Shown in pieces: positions 27,918-36,412 of a DNA stretch of 64,000 nt; positions within the stretch are counted from its first letter, which is position 1; each line of letters opens with the position of its first letter. Made by a program: the position numbers and the translations under genes. The stretch comes from Streptomyces sp. MMG1533 (lineage in GTDB: Bacteria > Actinomycetota > Actinomycetes > Streptomycetales > Streptomycetaceae), in NCBI RefSeq assembly GCF_001279775.1, contig NZ_LGDG01000237.1, forward strand, positions 1 through 64,000, in the 5' to 3' direction. Below the pieces are notes generated by a model that saw only the letters and a list, made by a program, of their open reading frames with translations, searched no databases and was not told the DNA's origin.

Positions 27918-28589
27918 GTGGAGGACAGGGTGCGGGTGGTCATCGCCGAGGATTCGGTGCTGCTCAGGGAGGGCCTGACCCGGTTGCTGACCGACCGTGG
28001 GCACGACGTCGTCGCCGGGGTGGGCGACGGGGACGCGCTGATCAAGACCATCACCGAGCTGGACTCGGAGGGTGCGCTGCCGGACGTCGTCGTCGCCGAC
28101 GTGCGGATGCCGCCCACGCACACCGACGAAGGTGTGCGGGCCGCCGTACAGCTGCGCAAGGCGCATCCCGGTCTCGGGGTGCTGGTGCTGTCGCAGTACG
28201 TGGAGGAGCGTTACGCCACCGAACTGCTGGCAGGTTCCAGTCACGGGGTCGGCTACCTGCTGAAGGACCGGGTAGCCGAGGTGCGTGAGTTCGTGGACGC
28301 GGTGGTGCGGGTGGCCCAGGGCGGTACGGCCCTGGACCCCGAGGTCGTCGCGCAGCTGCTGGGGCGCAGCCGCAAGCAGGACGTGCTCGCGGGACTCACC
28401 CCGAGGGAGCGTGAGGTCCTGGGGCTGATGGCCGAGGGCCGGACCAACTCCGCGATCGCCCGGCAGCTGGTTGTGAGCGACGGAGCCGTCGAGAAGCACG
28501 TCAGCAACATCTTTCTGAAGCTCGGGCTGTCCCCCAGTGACGGGGACCATCGGCGCGTACTCGCGGTCCTCACCTACTTGAACTCCTGA
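27918..28589 (+). CDS. LuxR/NarL-family response regulator
   Basis: 223 aa from GTG 27918; a second GTG at 27930 with GGAGG five bases upstream is nearly as good. Receiver domain with acidic pair ED at 11-12, phosphoacceptor Asp61 (VVVADVRMPP) and LSQYV..LLKDRV for the Ser/Lys positions. The LuxR helix-turn-helix is LTPREREVLGLMAEGRTNSAIARQLVVSDGAVEKHV. Linked to two histidine kinases upstream and korAB downstream, so it is a candidate regulator of the nuo and kor genes. Direct evidence is lacking. Confidence 0.93.
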   Translation: MEDRVRVVIAEDSVLLREGLTRLLTDRGHDVVAGVGDGDALIKTITELDSEGALPDVVVADVRMPPTHTDEGVRAAVQLRKAHPGLGVLVLSQYVEERYATELLAGSSHGVGYLLKDRVAEVREFVDAVVRVAQGGTALDPEVVAQLLGRSRKQDVLAGLTPREREVLGLMAEGRTNSAIARQLVVSDGAVEKHVSNIFLKLGLSPSDGDHRRVLAVLTYLNS

Positions 28590-28593
28590 GGGC

Positions 28594-28608
28594 CTGACAC
28601 CGTGTCAG
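28594..28608. promoter_or_regulatory. 15-bp palindrome upstream of korA
   Basis: CTGACAC-C-GTGTCAG is a perfect palindrome with a one-base centre. It lies four bases after the regulator's stop codon and ~250 bases before korA, in a gap with no gene. It resembles an operator more than a terminator because of the short loop. Confidence 0.4.
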
Positions 28609-28858
28609 AAACGGGGCGACCACTGAGCGGGATGCGCGGTCCCGTCGATCCCGAGAACCGAAGAATGAAGGGCAGCGTCTTCAAAAGGAAGCGCCGGGGC
28701 GGGTAAATCGTGACAAGTCGGTGCGCTGAACCGTCTCAAAAGCGTGTCCATCATGCGAATGACCCAAGGAAGGCGACCCTTACGGTCGTAGGGTTGATCC
28801 TGGGAGGGCCTGCGGGACGGCCGCTCCCAGACAGCCGCCTCGAGGGAGGTCCAGTTCA

Positions 28859-30784
28859 GTGACGCAGGTCAGTAGTCCAGCGGAGCAGGCCGACGGAACC
28901 GTCGTGGGAGAGCAGCGCAAAGCGGCAGGCGTGAAGGACGTCCGCCGCCTGGACCGGGTGATCATCCGTTTCGCGGGTGACTCGGGTGACGGTATGCAGC
29001 TCACCGGTGACCGTTTCACCTCGGAGACGGCGTCCTTCGGCAACGACCTGTCGACCTTGCCGAACTTCCCGGCCGAGATCCGCGCCCCCGCCGGCACCCT
29101 GCCCGGCGTCTCCTCCTTCCAGCTGCACTTCGCCGACCACGACATCCTCACGCCGGGTGATGCGCCGAATGTGCTGGTCGCCATGAATCCGGCGGCCCTC
29201 AAGGCGAACATCGCCGATCTGCCGCGCGGCGCGGAGATCATCGTCAACACGGACGAGTTCACCAAACGGGCGATGCAGAAGGTCGGGTACGCCACCTCGC
29301 CCCTGGAGGACGGTTCACTCGACGGCTACCACCTCCATCCGGTCCCTCTGACCACACTGACGGTGGAAGCCCTCAAGGAATTCGACCTCACCCGCAAGGA
29401 GGCCGAGCGCAGCAAGAACATGTTCGCGCTCGGTCTCTTGTCGTGGATGTACCACCGGCCGACCGAGGGCACCGAGAAGTTCCTCAAGTCGAAGTTCGCC
29501 AAGAAGCCGGACATCGCGGCCGCGAACATCGCCGCCTTCCGCGCGGGCTGGAACTTCGGCGAGACGACGGAGGACTTCGCGGTCTCGTACGAGATCGCCC
29601 CGGCGACGACGGCGTTCCCGACCGGCACCTACAGAAACATCTCCGGGAACCTTGCCCTGTCCTACGGACTGGTCGCCGCGTCCCGCCAGGCGGACCTGCC
29701 GCTGTTCCTGGGCTCGTACCCGATCACCCCGGCCTCGGACATCCTGCACGAGCTGAGCAAGCACAAGAACTTCGGCGTGCGCACCTTCCAGGCCGAGGAC
29801 GAGATCGCCGGTATCGGTGCGGCGCTGGGTGCGGCCTTCGGCGGTTCGCTGGCGGTGACCACGACGTCCGGTCCGGGTGTGGCGCTCAAGAGCGAGACGA
29901 TCGGGCTGGCGGTGTCCCTGGAGCTGCCGCTCCTGGTCATCGACATCCAGCGCGGCGGCCCGTCGACCGGTCTGCCGACCAAGACCGAGCAGGCGGACCT
30001 GCTCCAGGCCATGTACGGCCGCAACGGCGAGGCGCCGGTACCGATCGTCGCCCCGTGCACGCCTGCCGACTGCTTCGACGCGGCTCTGGAGGCGGCGCGG
30101 ATCGCGCTGACGTATCGCACGCCGGTGATGCTCCTGTCGGACGGCTACCTGGCCAACGGCTCCGAACCCTGGCGCATCCCCGACCTCGACGAGCTGCCCG
30201 ACCTGCAGGTGCAGTTCACCCAGGGCCCGAACCACACCCTGGACGACGGCACCGAGGTCTTCTGGCCCTACAAACGGGATCCGCAGACCCTCGCCCGCCC
30301 CTGGGCGATCCCCGGCACCCCCGGCCTGGAGCACCGCATCGGCGGCATCGAGAAGCAGGACGGCACCGGCAACATCTCCTACGACCCCGCCAACCACGAC
30401 TTCATGGTCCGCATCCGCCAGGCCAAGATCGACGGCATCGACGTACCGGATGTGGAAGTCGACGACCCGCACGGAGCACGGACCCTGGTACTCGGCTGGG
30501 GCTCCACCTACGGACCCATCACCGCGGCCGTACGGCGGCTGCGCACGGCCGGCGAGTCCATCGCGCAGGCCCACCTGCGCCACCTCAACCCCTTCCCCAC
30601 CAACCTCGGCACCGTCCTGAAGAGCTACGACAAGGTGGTGATCCCCGAGATGAACCTCGGCCAGCTCGCCGCCCTCGTCCGGGCGAAGTACCTCGTCGAC
30701 GCCCACTCCTACAACCAGGTCAACGGCATGCCGTTCAAGGCCGAACAGCTCGCCACGGCTCTGAAGGAGGCCATCGATGACTGA
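28859..30784 (+). CDS. korA: 2-oxoacid:ferredoxin oxidoreductase alpha subunit (gamma-alpha fusion)
   Basis: 641 aa, GTG start with GGGAGG upstream. Residues about 38-220 are the gamma domain (VIIRFAGDSGDGMQLTGDRF) and about 250-640 the alpha domain (SYPITPASDILHELSKHKNFGVRTFQAEDEIAGIGAALGAAFGG, TTTSGPGVALKSETIGLAVSLELPLLVIDIQRGGPSTGLPTKTEQADLL). With KorB it oxidatively decarboxylates 2-oxoglutarate (or a related 2-oxoacid) to the acyl-CoA, reducing ferredoxin. The N-terminal 35 residues are variable. The stop overlaps korB by eight bases. Confidence 0.93.
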   Translation: MTQVSSPAEQADGTVVGEQRKAAGVKDVRRLDRVIIRFAGDSGDGMQLTGDRFTSETASFGNDLSTLPNFPAEIRAPAGTLPGVSSFQLHFADHDILTPGDAPNVLVAMNPAALKANIADLPRGAEIIVNTDEFTKRAMQKVGYATSPLEDGSLDGYHLHPVPLTTLTVEALKEFDLTRKEAERSKNMFALGLLSWMYHRPTEGTEKFLKSKFAKKPDIAAANIAAFRAGWNFGETTEDFAVSYEIAPATTAFPTGTYRNISGNLALSYGLVAASRQADLPLFLGSYPITPASDILHELSKHKNFGVRTFQAEDEIAGIGAALGAAFGGSLAVTTTSGPGVALKSETIGLAVSLELPLLVIDIQRGGPSTGLPTKTEQADLLQAMYGRNGEAPVPIVAPCTPADCFDAALEAARIALTYRTPVMLLSDGYLANGSEPWRIPDLDELPDLQVQFTQGPNHTLDDGTEVFWPYKRDPQTLARPWAIPGTPGLEHRIGGIEKQDGTGNISYDPANHDFMVRIRQAKIDGIDVPDVEVDDPHGARTLVLGWGSTYGPITAAVRRLRTAGESIAQAHLRHLNPFPTNLGTVLKSYDKVVIPEMNLGQLAALVRAKYLVDAHSYNQVNGMPFKAEQLATALKEAIDD

Positions 30785-31856
30785 GACGTCCACGGAAGGC
30801 ACGGACACGATCGAGTCGCTCTCGCTCGTCCCCAAGGCCGAGGCCCGCCAGTCCATGAAGGACTTCAAGTCCGACCAGGAAGTGCGCTGGTGCCCCGGTT
30901 GCGGTGACTACGCGATCCTCGCCGCGGTCCAGGGCTTCATGCCCGAACTGGGCCTGGCCAAGGAGAACATCGTCTTCGTCTCGGGCATCGGCTGCTCCTC
31001 CCGCTTCCCGTACTACATGAACACGTACGGCATGCACTCCATTCACGGCCGCGCCCCCGCCATCGCCACCGGACTGGCCTCCAGCCGACGGGATTTGAGC
31101 GTGTGGGTGGTGACGGGTGACGGCGACGCGCTGTCGATCGGCGGCAACCACCTGATCCACGCCCTGCGCCGCAACGTGAACCTGAAGATCCTCCTCTTCA
31201 ACAACCGGATCTACGGCCTCACCAAGGGCCAGTACAGCCCGACCTCCGAGGTCGGCAAGATCACCAAGTCGACGCCGATGGGGTCGCTGGACGCCCCCTT
31301 CAACCCGGTGTCCCTGGCGATCGGCGCGGAGGCGTCCTTCGTCGCCCGGACCATCGACTCCGACCGCAAGCACCTGACGGAGGTCCTGCGGCAGGCGGCC
31401 GCCCACCCGGGCACGGCGCTGATCGAGATCTACCAGAACTGCAACATCTTCAACGACGGCGCCTTCGATGCCCTCAAGGACAAGCAGAAGGCCGAGGAAG
31501 CGGTGATCCGCCTGGAGCACGGGCAGCCGATCCGCTTCGGCACGGACCGCTCGCGCGGCGTCGTACGCGACGCGGCGACCGGCGACCTGAAGGTGGTCAC
31601 GGTGACCCCGGAGAACGAGGCGGACGTGCTGGTCCACGACGCCCACGCGACGTCCCCGACAACGGCGTTCGCCCTGTCGCGGCTGGCCGACCCCGACACC
31701 CTCCACCACACCCCGATCGGCGTGCTGCGGTCCGTGGAGCGACCGGTGTACGACACGCAGATGGCCGACCAACTGGACACGGCGATCGAACAGAACGGCA
31801 AGGGGGACCTGGCGGCGCTGCTGGCGGGCGGGGACACCTGGACGGTCGTGGGCTGA
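30777..31856 (+). CDS. korB: 2-oxoacid:ferredoxin oxidoreductase beta subunit
   Basis: 359 aa. WCPGCGDYAIL supplies cysteines for the proximal [4Fe-4S] cluster, with SGIGCSSRFPYYMNTYGMHSIHGRAPAIATGL following. The TPP motif is VVTGDGDALSIGGNHLIHALRRN...LFNNRIYGLTKGQYSPTS. EIYQNCNIFNDGAFD is the family's closing segment. Overlaps korA, so the two are coupled. Reduced ferredoxin made here is a possible electron source for the NuoEFG-less complex I encoded upstream. Confidence 0.94.
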   Translation: MTETSTEGTDTIESLSLVPKAEARQSMKDFKSDQEVRWCPGCGDYAILAAVQGFMPELGLAKENIVFVSGIGCSSRFPYYMNTYGMHSIHGRAPAIATGLASSRRDLSVWVVTGDGDALSIGGNHLIHALRRNVNLKILLFNNRIYGLTKGQYSPTSEVGKITKSTPMGSLDAPFNPVSLAIGAEASFVARTIDSDRKHLTEVLRQAAAHPGTALIEIYQNCNIFNDGAFDALKDKQKAEEAVIRLEHGQPIRFGTDRSRGVVRDAATGDLKVVTVTPENEADVLVHDAHATSPTTAFALSRLADPDTLHHTPIGVLRSVERPVYDTQMADQLDTAIEQNGKGDLAALLAGGDTWTVVG

Positions 31857-31882
31857 GCGAGGGTTGACGGTTGATGACGGTT

Positions 31883-31916
31883 GAGGGCCTGGGTGCGGTA
31901 CCGCGCCCAGGCCCTC
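31883..31916. terminator. bidirectional terminator after korB
   Basis: GAGGGCCTGGG (31883-31893) pairs with CCCAGGCCCTC (31906-31916), and the loop itself is the palindrome GCGGTACCGC, giving one long hairpin. It lies between the convergent korB and DUF6082-like genes. Confidence 0.85.
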
Positions 31917-31969
31917 GGTGTCGTCGAGACGTCAGGCGCTGGGGGATGTCCTGAGGGCAGCCTTGTCCC

Positions 31970-32467
31970 TCAACAGTCGGACGGCGCCCCCGAGTCGGGC
32001 CCCACGACCCACCACCCCTCCAGATCATCGAGCCGCTCCTCCATGATGGCGTCGACAGCCCGGCCGGTCCTTGCCTCCAGCGAGTCCGGCGGCAGTTCCT
32101 GCCGGTGCTCGGACGTCAGCCGCCAGTACTCGGCGAAGAGAGAGTTCTTGCTCAGCACCTTCAGGTGCCCGAGGAGTTCGCTCCGATCTGCCACTCCGAC
32201 CCGGTGGGCAAGCAGGAGCAGCCCGTACTCCCGGTTGGCGAAGAGCATCTGGCGCTGCTGGTCCACGGAGAGTCCGTCCAAGGTACTCAACGCTGCGGCG
32301 AGCACCGGGTCGCCGATCGCGTGGTCCAGTTGCCCGACGAAGAATCCGTGCATCCGGATCTCGTTCGCGAGCCGGAGCTCCTGCGCCACCGCGGCCATGC
32401 CCTCCCCGAGGAGGGTGAGCGCTTGGGTCAGGCCCCGTAAGAGTTCCTCTTGATCTGGTACGGCCAT
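31970..32467 (-). CDS. DUF6082-like protein, copy 1
   Basis: 165 aa from ATG 32467, with a G-rich site upstream. Mostly alpha-helical and cytoplasmic. The core reads LSVDQQRQMLFANREYGLLLLAHRVGVADRSELLGHLKVLSKNSLFAEYW and ends EGWWVVGPD. I recall this pattern as DUF6082, a Streptomyces family without known function; the family number is from memory. It forms a minus-strand group with an 85-aa gene and a paralogue at 33060-33659. Confidence 0.78.
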   Translation of the reverse strand: MAVPDQEELLRGLTQALTLLGEGMAAVAQELRLANEIRMHGFFVGQLDHAIGDPVLAAALSTLDGLSVDQQRQMLFANREYGLLLLAHRVGVADRSELLGHLKVLSKNSLFAEYWRLTSEHRQELPPDSLEARTGRAVDAIMEERLDDLEGWWVVGPDSGAPSDC

Positions 32468-32652
32468 GTCGACACACCCCCGCGTCACGAGAAACCACCC
32501 CGCCCATCAGGGTGCACGGCCGCACAAGTGGGGGCGGGAGGCGGAAAGGGGGCGCACGGATGGACGCACCGCGCGAATCGCCCGCCTTGCCTTCCGCAGT
32601 CACGCAGAGGCGCAGGCGTCACGGGTCACGGGTCACAGGTGACGCGTCAACG

Positions 32653-32910
32653 TCAGGCGTCCGGGATATCCCTTTTGGCACGGATGAGGGTCTCGCGATC
32701 GATCACGACGATCCGCTCGTAGTCGGCTCGCGCCGCGTCCGGGGGAAGGAGAGGGTCCAAGTCGGCGGTGGCTTCCGTACCGATGACCGCGAACCTGCCG
32801 TCACTCAACTCAAAGACGTCCGGACAGGTTTCGACGGTTTGACTGCCCCGCAGCTTGGGTGGGTCTCCGATGCGGCGGACAACACTGAGAGCAGAGATTT
32901 CGCGGGGCAC
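32653..32910 (-). CDS. small conserved hypothetical protein
   Basis: 85 aa, GTG start with AGAAGG upstream. PDVFELSDGRFAVIGTEATADL..LLPPDAARADYERIVVIDRETLIRAKRDIPDA matches a small actinobacterial family that I have seen beside helix-turn-helix and DUF397-type genes in Streptomyces. There is no signal peptide or membrane segment. Placed between the two DUF6082-like paralogues on the same strand, so possibly part of the same unit. Function unknown. Confidence 0.72.
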   Translation of the reverse strand: MPREISALSVVRRIGDPPKLRGSQTVETCPDVFELSDGRFAVIGTEATADLDPLLPPDAARADYERIVVIDRETLIRAKRDIPDA

Positions 32911-33059
32911 TCGGAGCCTTCTCTAGACAGGAAAGCCCCAGGTGGGCGGGGCACGCACAGGCTACGGCAAGATCCCTTTGCTCGCCTCGGTTTTCCCATG
33001 AATTACCTCCTTTGCAGGAGTCAGGGCCGTTCATTGACGCGGCGCGGCCGGCCCCCTCG

Positions 33060-33659
33060 TCAGGACGCCTGCCCGGGAGAGGGCGGCGGCCCGGGAGAAG
33101 GCGACGGCCCGGCAGACGGCCCGGGCCCCACGATCCACCACTCGTCAGGGTCGTCCGCGAGCTCCTCCAGCATGATGTCGACGGCAGCACCGACCCGCGC
33201 CTCCATCGAATCCGTCGGAAGGCTCCTGCGGTGCTCGACCGTGCGGTCCCAGTACTCGGCAAAGAGCGAATTTCTGCATAACACGCGTAAATGCCCCAGA
33301 AGTTCATCCCAGTCGCACACGCCGACGCGATGCGCCAACAACAAGTTGCCGTACTGCCGGTTGGCGAAGATCATCTGCCGTCGCCTGCCCTCGGAGAGCC
33401 CCGGCAGTGTGCTCGCGGTGTCCGCCAGGGACGGGTCGTCGACCATGCGGTCCATCTGGTCCACGGTGAGGCGGTACTGCTGGATCACATTCGCCCGGTG
33501 AATCTCGTCGGTCATCAGTGTGAGCTGCTGAAGCAGCTCGGCCAGGATCTCTTCCTGACGTCCACGGCGAGGGCCACGGGCGAACAACGCCCGCATCAGG
33601 CCGAGTCCCGCGGTGGCTGCAGAACCGATACTGCGCGCCGCCCGTTTCTGTGTGGCCAT
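33060..33659 (-). CDS. DUF6082-like protein, copy 2
   Basis: 199 aa from ATG 33659 (MATQKRAARSIG); a longer frame upstream is Arg/Pro-rich and unlikely. The core (LSEGRRRQMIFANRQYGNLLLAHRVGVCDWDELLGHLRVLCRNSLFAEYW, DEWWIVGP) is clearly paralogous to 31970-32467. It differs in an N-terminal basic and weakly hydrophobic stretch and a Pro/Gly/Ser tail (SPSPGPPPSPGQAS). Function unknown. Confidence 0.78.
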   Translation of the reverse strand: MATQKRAARSIGSAATAGLGLMRALFARGPRRGRQEEILAELLQQLTLMTDEIHRANVIQQYRLTVDQMDRMVDDPSLADTASTLPGLSEGRRRQMIFANRQYGNLLLAHRVGVCDWDELLGHLRVLCRNSLFAEYWDRTVEHRRSLPTDSMEARVGAAVDIMLEELADDPDEWWIVGPGPSAGPSPSPGPPPSPGQAS

Positions 33660-33886
33660 GTCAAGGCATCCCCCTGGGTTCGGTAACCGCGCACCGGAGG
33701 GTGGCATCGCGGGTGGCGCGCGGGTGGGTGCAGCACTCCGCATCCAGCGTGCCCGGCGACTCAAGTCGGCGCGGGAGGCGGAGAGGGGGCGCATGGAAGG
33801 ACGTATCTCGCATGTCGGCCAACGCCCTGACATATGTGTGCCCCCTGGCGCCGTCCGCATTCCTTCAGAGGGCCCGGCCCCATGCG

Positions 33887-34288
33887 TCACCCCTGCTCAG
33901 AGTCCCTCTTCCGCGCGTCGTACACCTCCCGCGCCTTCTGCACCTCCCCCATCCGCGCCTCGGTCCACACCGCCAACCCCCGCACCTGCTCCGCCGCCTC
34001 GCGGCCCAGGTCGGTGAGGGAGTAGTCGACCCTCGGGGGGATGACCGGCTTGGCGTCGCGGTGGACGAGGCCGTCGCGTTCCAGGGTCTGGAGGGTCTGG
34101 GTGAGCATCTTCTCGCTGACGCGGCCGATGGCCCGGCGCAGTTCACTGAAGCGGTGGGGGCGGTCCAGGAGCTCGATCAGGACCAGGACGCCCCAACGGC
34201 TGGTGACGTGCTCCAGGACCAGGCGATACGGGCACATCGCCTCGCCCGCCACCACACGTACGCTTCCCACCTCGTCACTTACGGCCAT
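33887..34288 (-). CDS. HxlR family transcriptional regulator 1
   Basis: 133 aa winged-helix protein. A single N-terminal Cys (EAMCPYRLVLEHV) occupies the redox-sensing position seen in several HxlR proteins. SRWGVLVLIELLDRPHRFSELRRAIGRVSEKMLTQTLQTLERDGLVHR is the DNA-binding domain, and PPRVDYSLTDLG the wing. Divergent from an NmrA-like oxidoreductase gene 94 bases away, with a perfect AGTACC-N12-GGTACT repeat between, so it probably represses that gene in response to quinones or electrophiles. Confidence 0.9.
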   Translation of the reverse strand: MAVSDEVGSVRVVAGEAMCPYRLVLEHVTSRWGVLVLIELLDRPHRFSELRRAIGRVSEKMLTQTLQTLERDGLVHRDAKPVIPPRVDYSLTDLGREAAEQVRGLAVWTEARMGEVQKAREVYDARKRDSEQG

Positions 34289-34291
34289 ACC

Positions 34292-34316
34292 AGTACCTTA
34301 CTTCAAAGTGGGTACT
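34292..34316. promoter_or_regulatory. candidate HxlR operator
   Basis: AGTACC (34292-34297) and GGTACT (34311-34316) form a perfect inverted repeat with 13 bases between. It begins three bases upstream of the HxlR start codon, where binding would affect both divergent genes. Several HxlR regulators bind GTAC- or AGTA-containing palindromes. Confidence 0.6.
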
Positions 34317-34382
34317 TTCGAAGAGTTAGCGCACCCCCTATGGTTAGCGGCAGTCCCGCACCCCACAAGGAGTTCGCAGATC

Positions 34383-35237
<855 letters not shown>

Positions 35238-35255
35238 CCCGAAACCGGTGAAGCA

Positions 35256-35290
35256 CCCCAGGGCCGAACTCCCCCGGTAGGGCCCTGGGG
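35256..35290 (+). terminator. terminator of the NmrA-like gene
   Basis: CCCCAGGGCC (35256-35265) and GGCCCTGGGG (35281-35290) are perfect complements with a 15-base loop, 18 bases after the stop codon. Confidence 0.8.
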
Positions 35291-35298
35291 CCCGGGCA

Positions 35299-35348
35299 AC
35301 CCCCGCCTGTCATGACCGTATGCCGATACGGGCATGACAGGCGGGGGT
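35299..35348. terminator. second, larger hairpin upstream of rarD
   Basis: A 16-bp perfect stem (ACCCCCGCCTGTCATG with its complement) whose loop contains a further complementary pair CCGTAT/ATACGG, so nearly the whole 50 bases fold. It follows the first terminator by eight bases and precedes the rarD ribosome site by ~40 bases; it could be a second terminator or a 5'-leader structure of rarD. Confidence 0.6.
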
Positions 35349-35398
35349 GCTCGGCGTTACCTTCTTGCAGGCGAGCTGGACGTGAGAAGGAGGGGCCC

Positions 35399-36412
35399 GT
35401 GGCCGGGACGTCGAAGGGCGAGCAGCACATAGGGCTGCTGAACGGCTTCGCGGCGTACGGGATGTGGGGGCTCGTTCCGCTCTTCTGGCCTCTGCTGAAG
35501 CCCGCCGGAGCGGTCGAGATCCTCGCCCACCGGATGGTGTGGTCCCTCGTCTTCGTGGCCGTCGCGCTCGCCGTCATCCGGCGTTGGGCCTGGGCCGGCG
35601 AGTTGCTGCGGCAGCCGCGCAGGCTCGCGCTGATCACTGTGGCCGCGGCCGTCATCACGGTGAACTGGGGCGTCTACATCTGGGCCGTGAACTCCGGTCA
35701 CGTCGTCGAGGCCTCGCTCGGCTACTTCATCAACCCCCTGGTCACCATCGCCATGGGCGTCCTGCTCCTGAAGGAGCGGCTGCGGCCCGTGCAGTGGACG
35801 GCGGTCGGCGTCTGCCTCACCGCGGTCCTCGTGCTCACCCTCGGCTACGGCCGGCCCCCGTGGATCTCCCTCACCCTCGCCTTCTCCTTCGCCACGTACG
35901 GCCTGGTGAAGAAGAAGGTCAACCTCGGCGGCGTCGAGTCGCTGACGGCCGAGACCGCGATCCAGTTCCTGCCCGCGCTCGGCTATCTGCTGTGGCTCGG
36001 TGCGCAGGGCGACTCCACCTTCACCACCGAGGGTGCGGGCCACGCGGCCCTGCTCGCCGCGACCGGCGTCGTCACCGCGCTCCCCCTCGTCTGCTTCGGC
36101 GCGGCCGCGATCCGCGTGCCGCTGTCCACGCTGGGGCTGCTGCAGTACCTGGCCCCGGTCTTCCAGTTCCTGCTCGGCATCCTCTACTTCCACGAGGCCA
36201 TGCCCCCCGAGCGCTGGGCCGGGTTCGCGCTGGTCTGGCTGGCGCTGACGCTGCTCACCTGGGACGCCCTGCGCACCGCCCGCCGGTCCGCCCGCACGCT
36301 CAGGGCCGAGATCAGCAGGCCAAGCGCCACCATCCCGACGGGCACGGTGAGCGCCACGCGGAAGGCGGACAGCGTGTCCTCGGATCCCGACCCCGTGGAA
36401 GCCAAGCCGTAG
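35399..36412 (+). CDS. rarD: RarD-type EamA family transporter
   Basis: 337 aa from GTG 35399 with GGAGGGG upstream. Ten membrane helices in two EamA halves. GLLNGFAAYGMWGLVPLFWPLLK, EILAHRMVWSLVFV and NWGVYIWAVNSGHVVEASLGYFINPLVTIAMGVLLLKERL are characteristic of RarD. The last helix ends near 36290; the final ~40 residues are polar and antisense to the last membrane helix of the convergent MFS gene. Substrate unknown. Confidence 0.92.
   Translation: MAGTSKGEQHIGLLNGFAAYGMWGLVPLFWPLLKPAGAVEILAHRMVWSLVFVAVALAVIRRWAWAGELLRQPRRLALITVAAAVITVNWGVYIWAVNSGHVVEASLGYFINPLVTIAMGVLLLKERLRPVQWTAVGVCLTAVLVLTLGYGRPPWISLTLAFSFATYGLVKKKVNLGGVESLTAETAIQFLPALGYLLWLGAQGDSTFTTEGAGHAALLAATGVVTALPLVCFGAAAIRVPLSTLGLLQYLAPVFQFLLGILYFHEAMPPERWAGFALVWLALTLLTWDALRTARRSARTLRAEISRPSATIPTGTVSATRKADSVSSDPDPVEAKP

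Noticed and set aside
32512..33501. 329-aa plus-strand open frame
   Set aside because: Overlaps the 85-aa gene and the second DUF6082-like gene antisense, without motifs.
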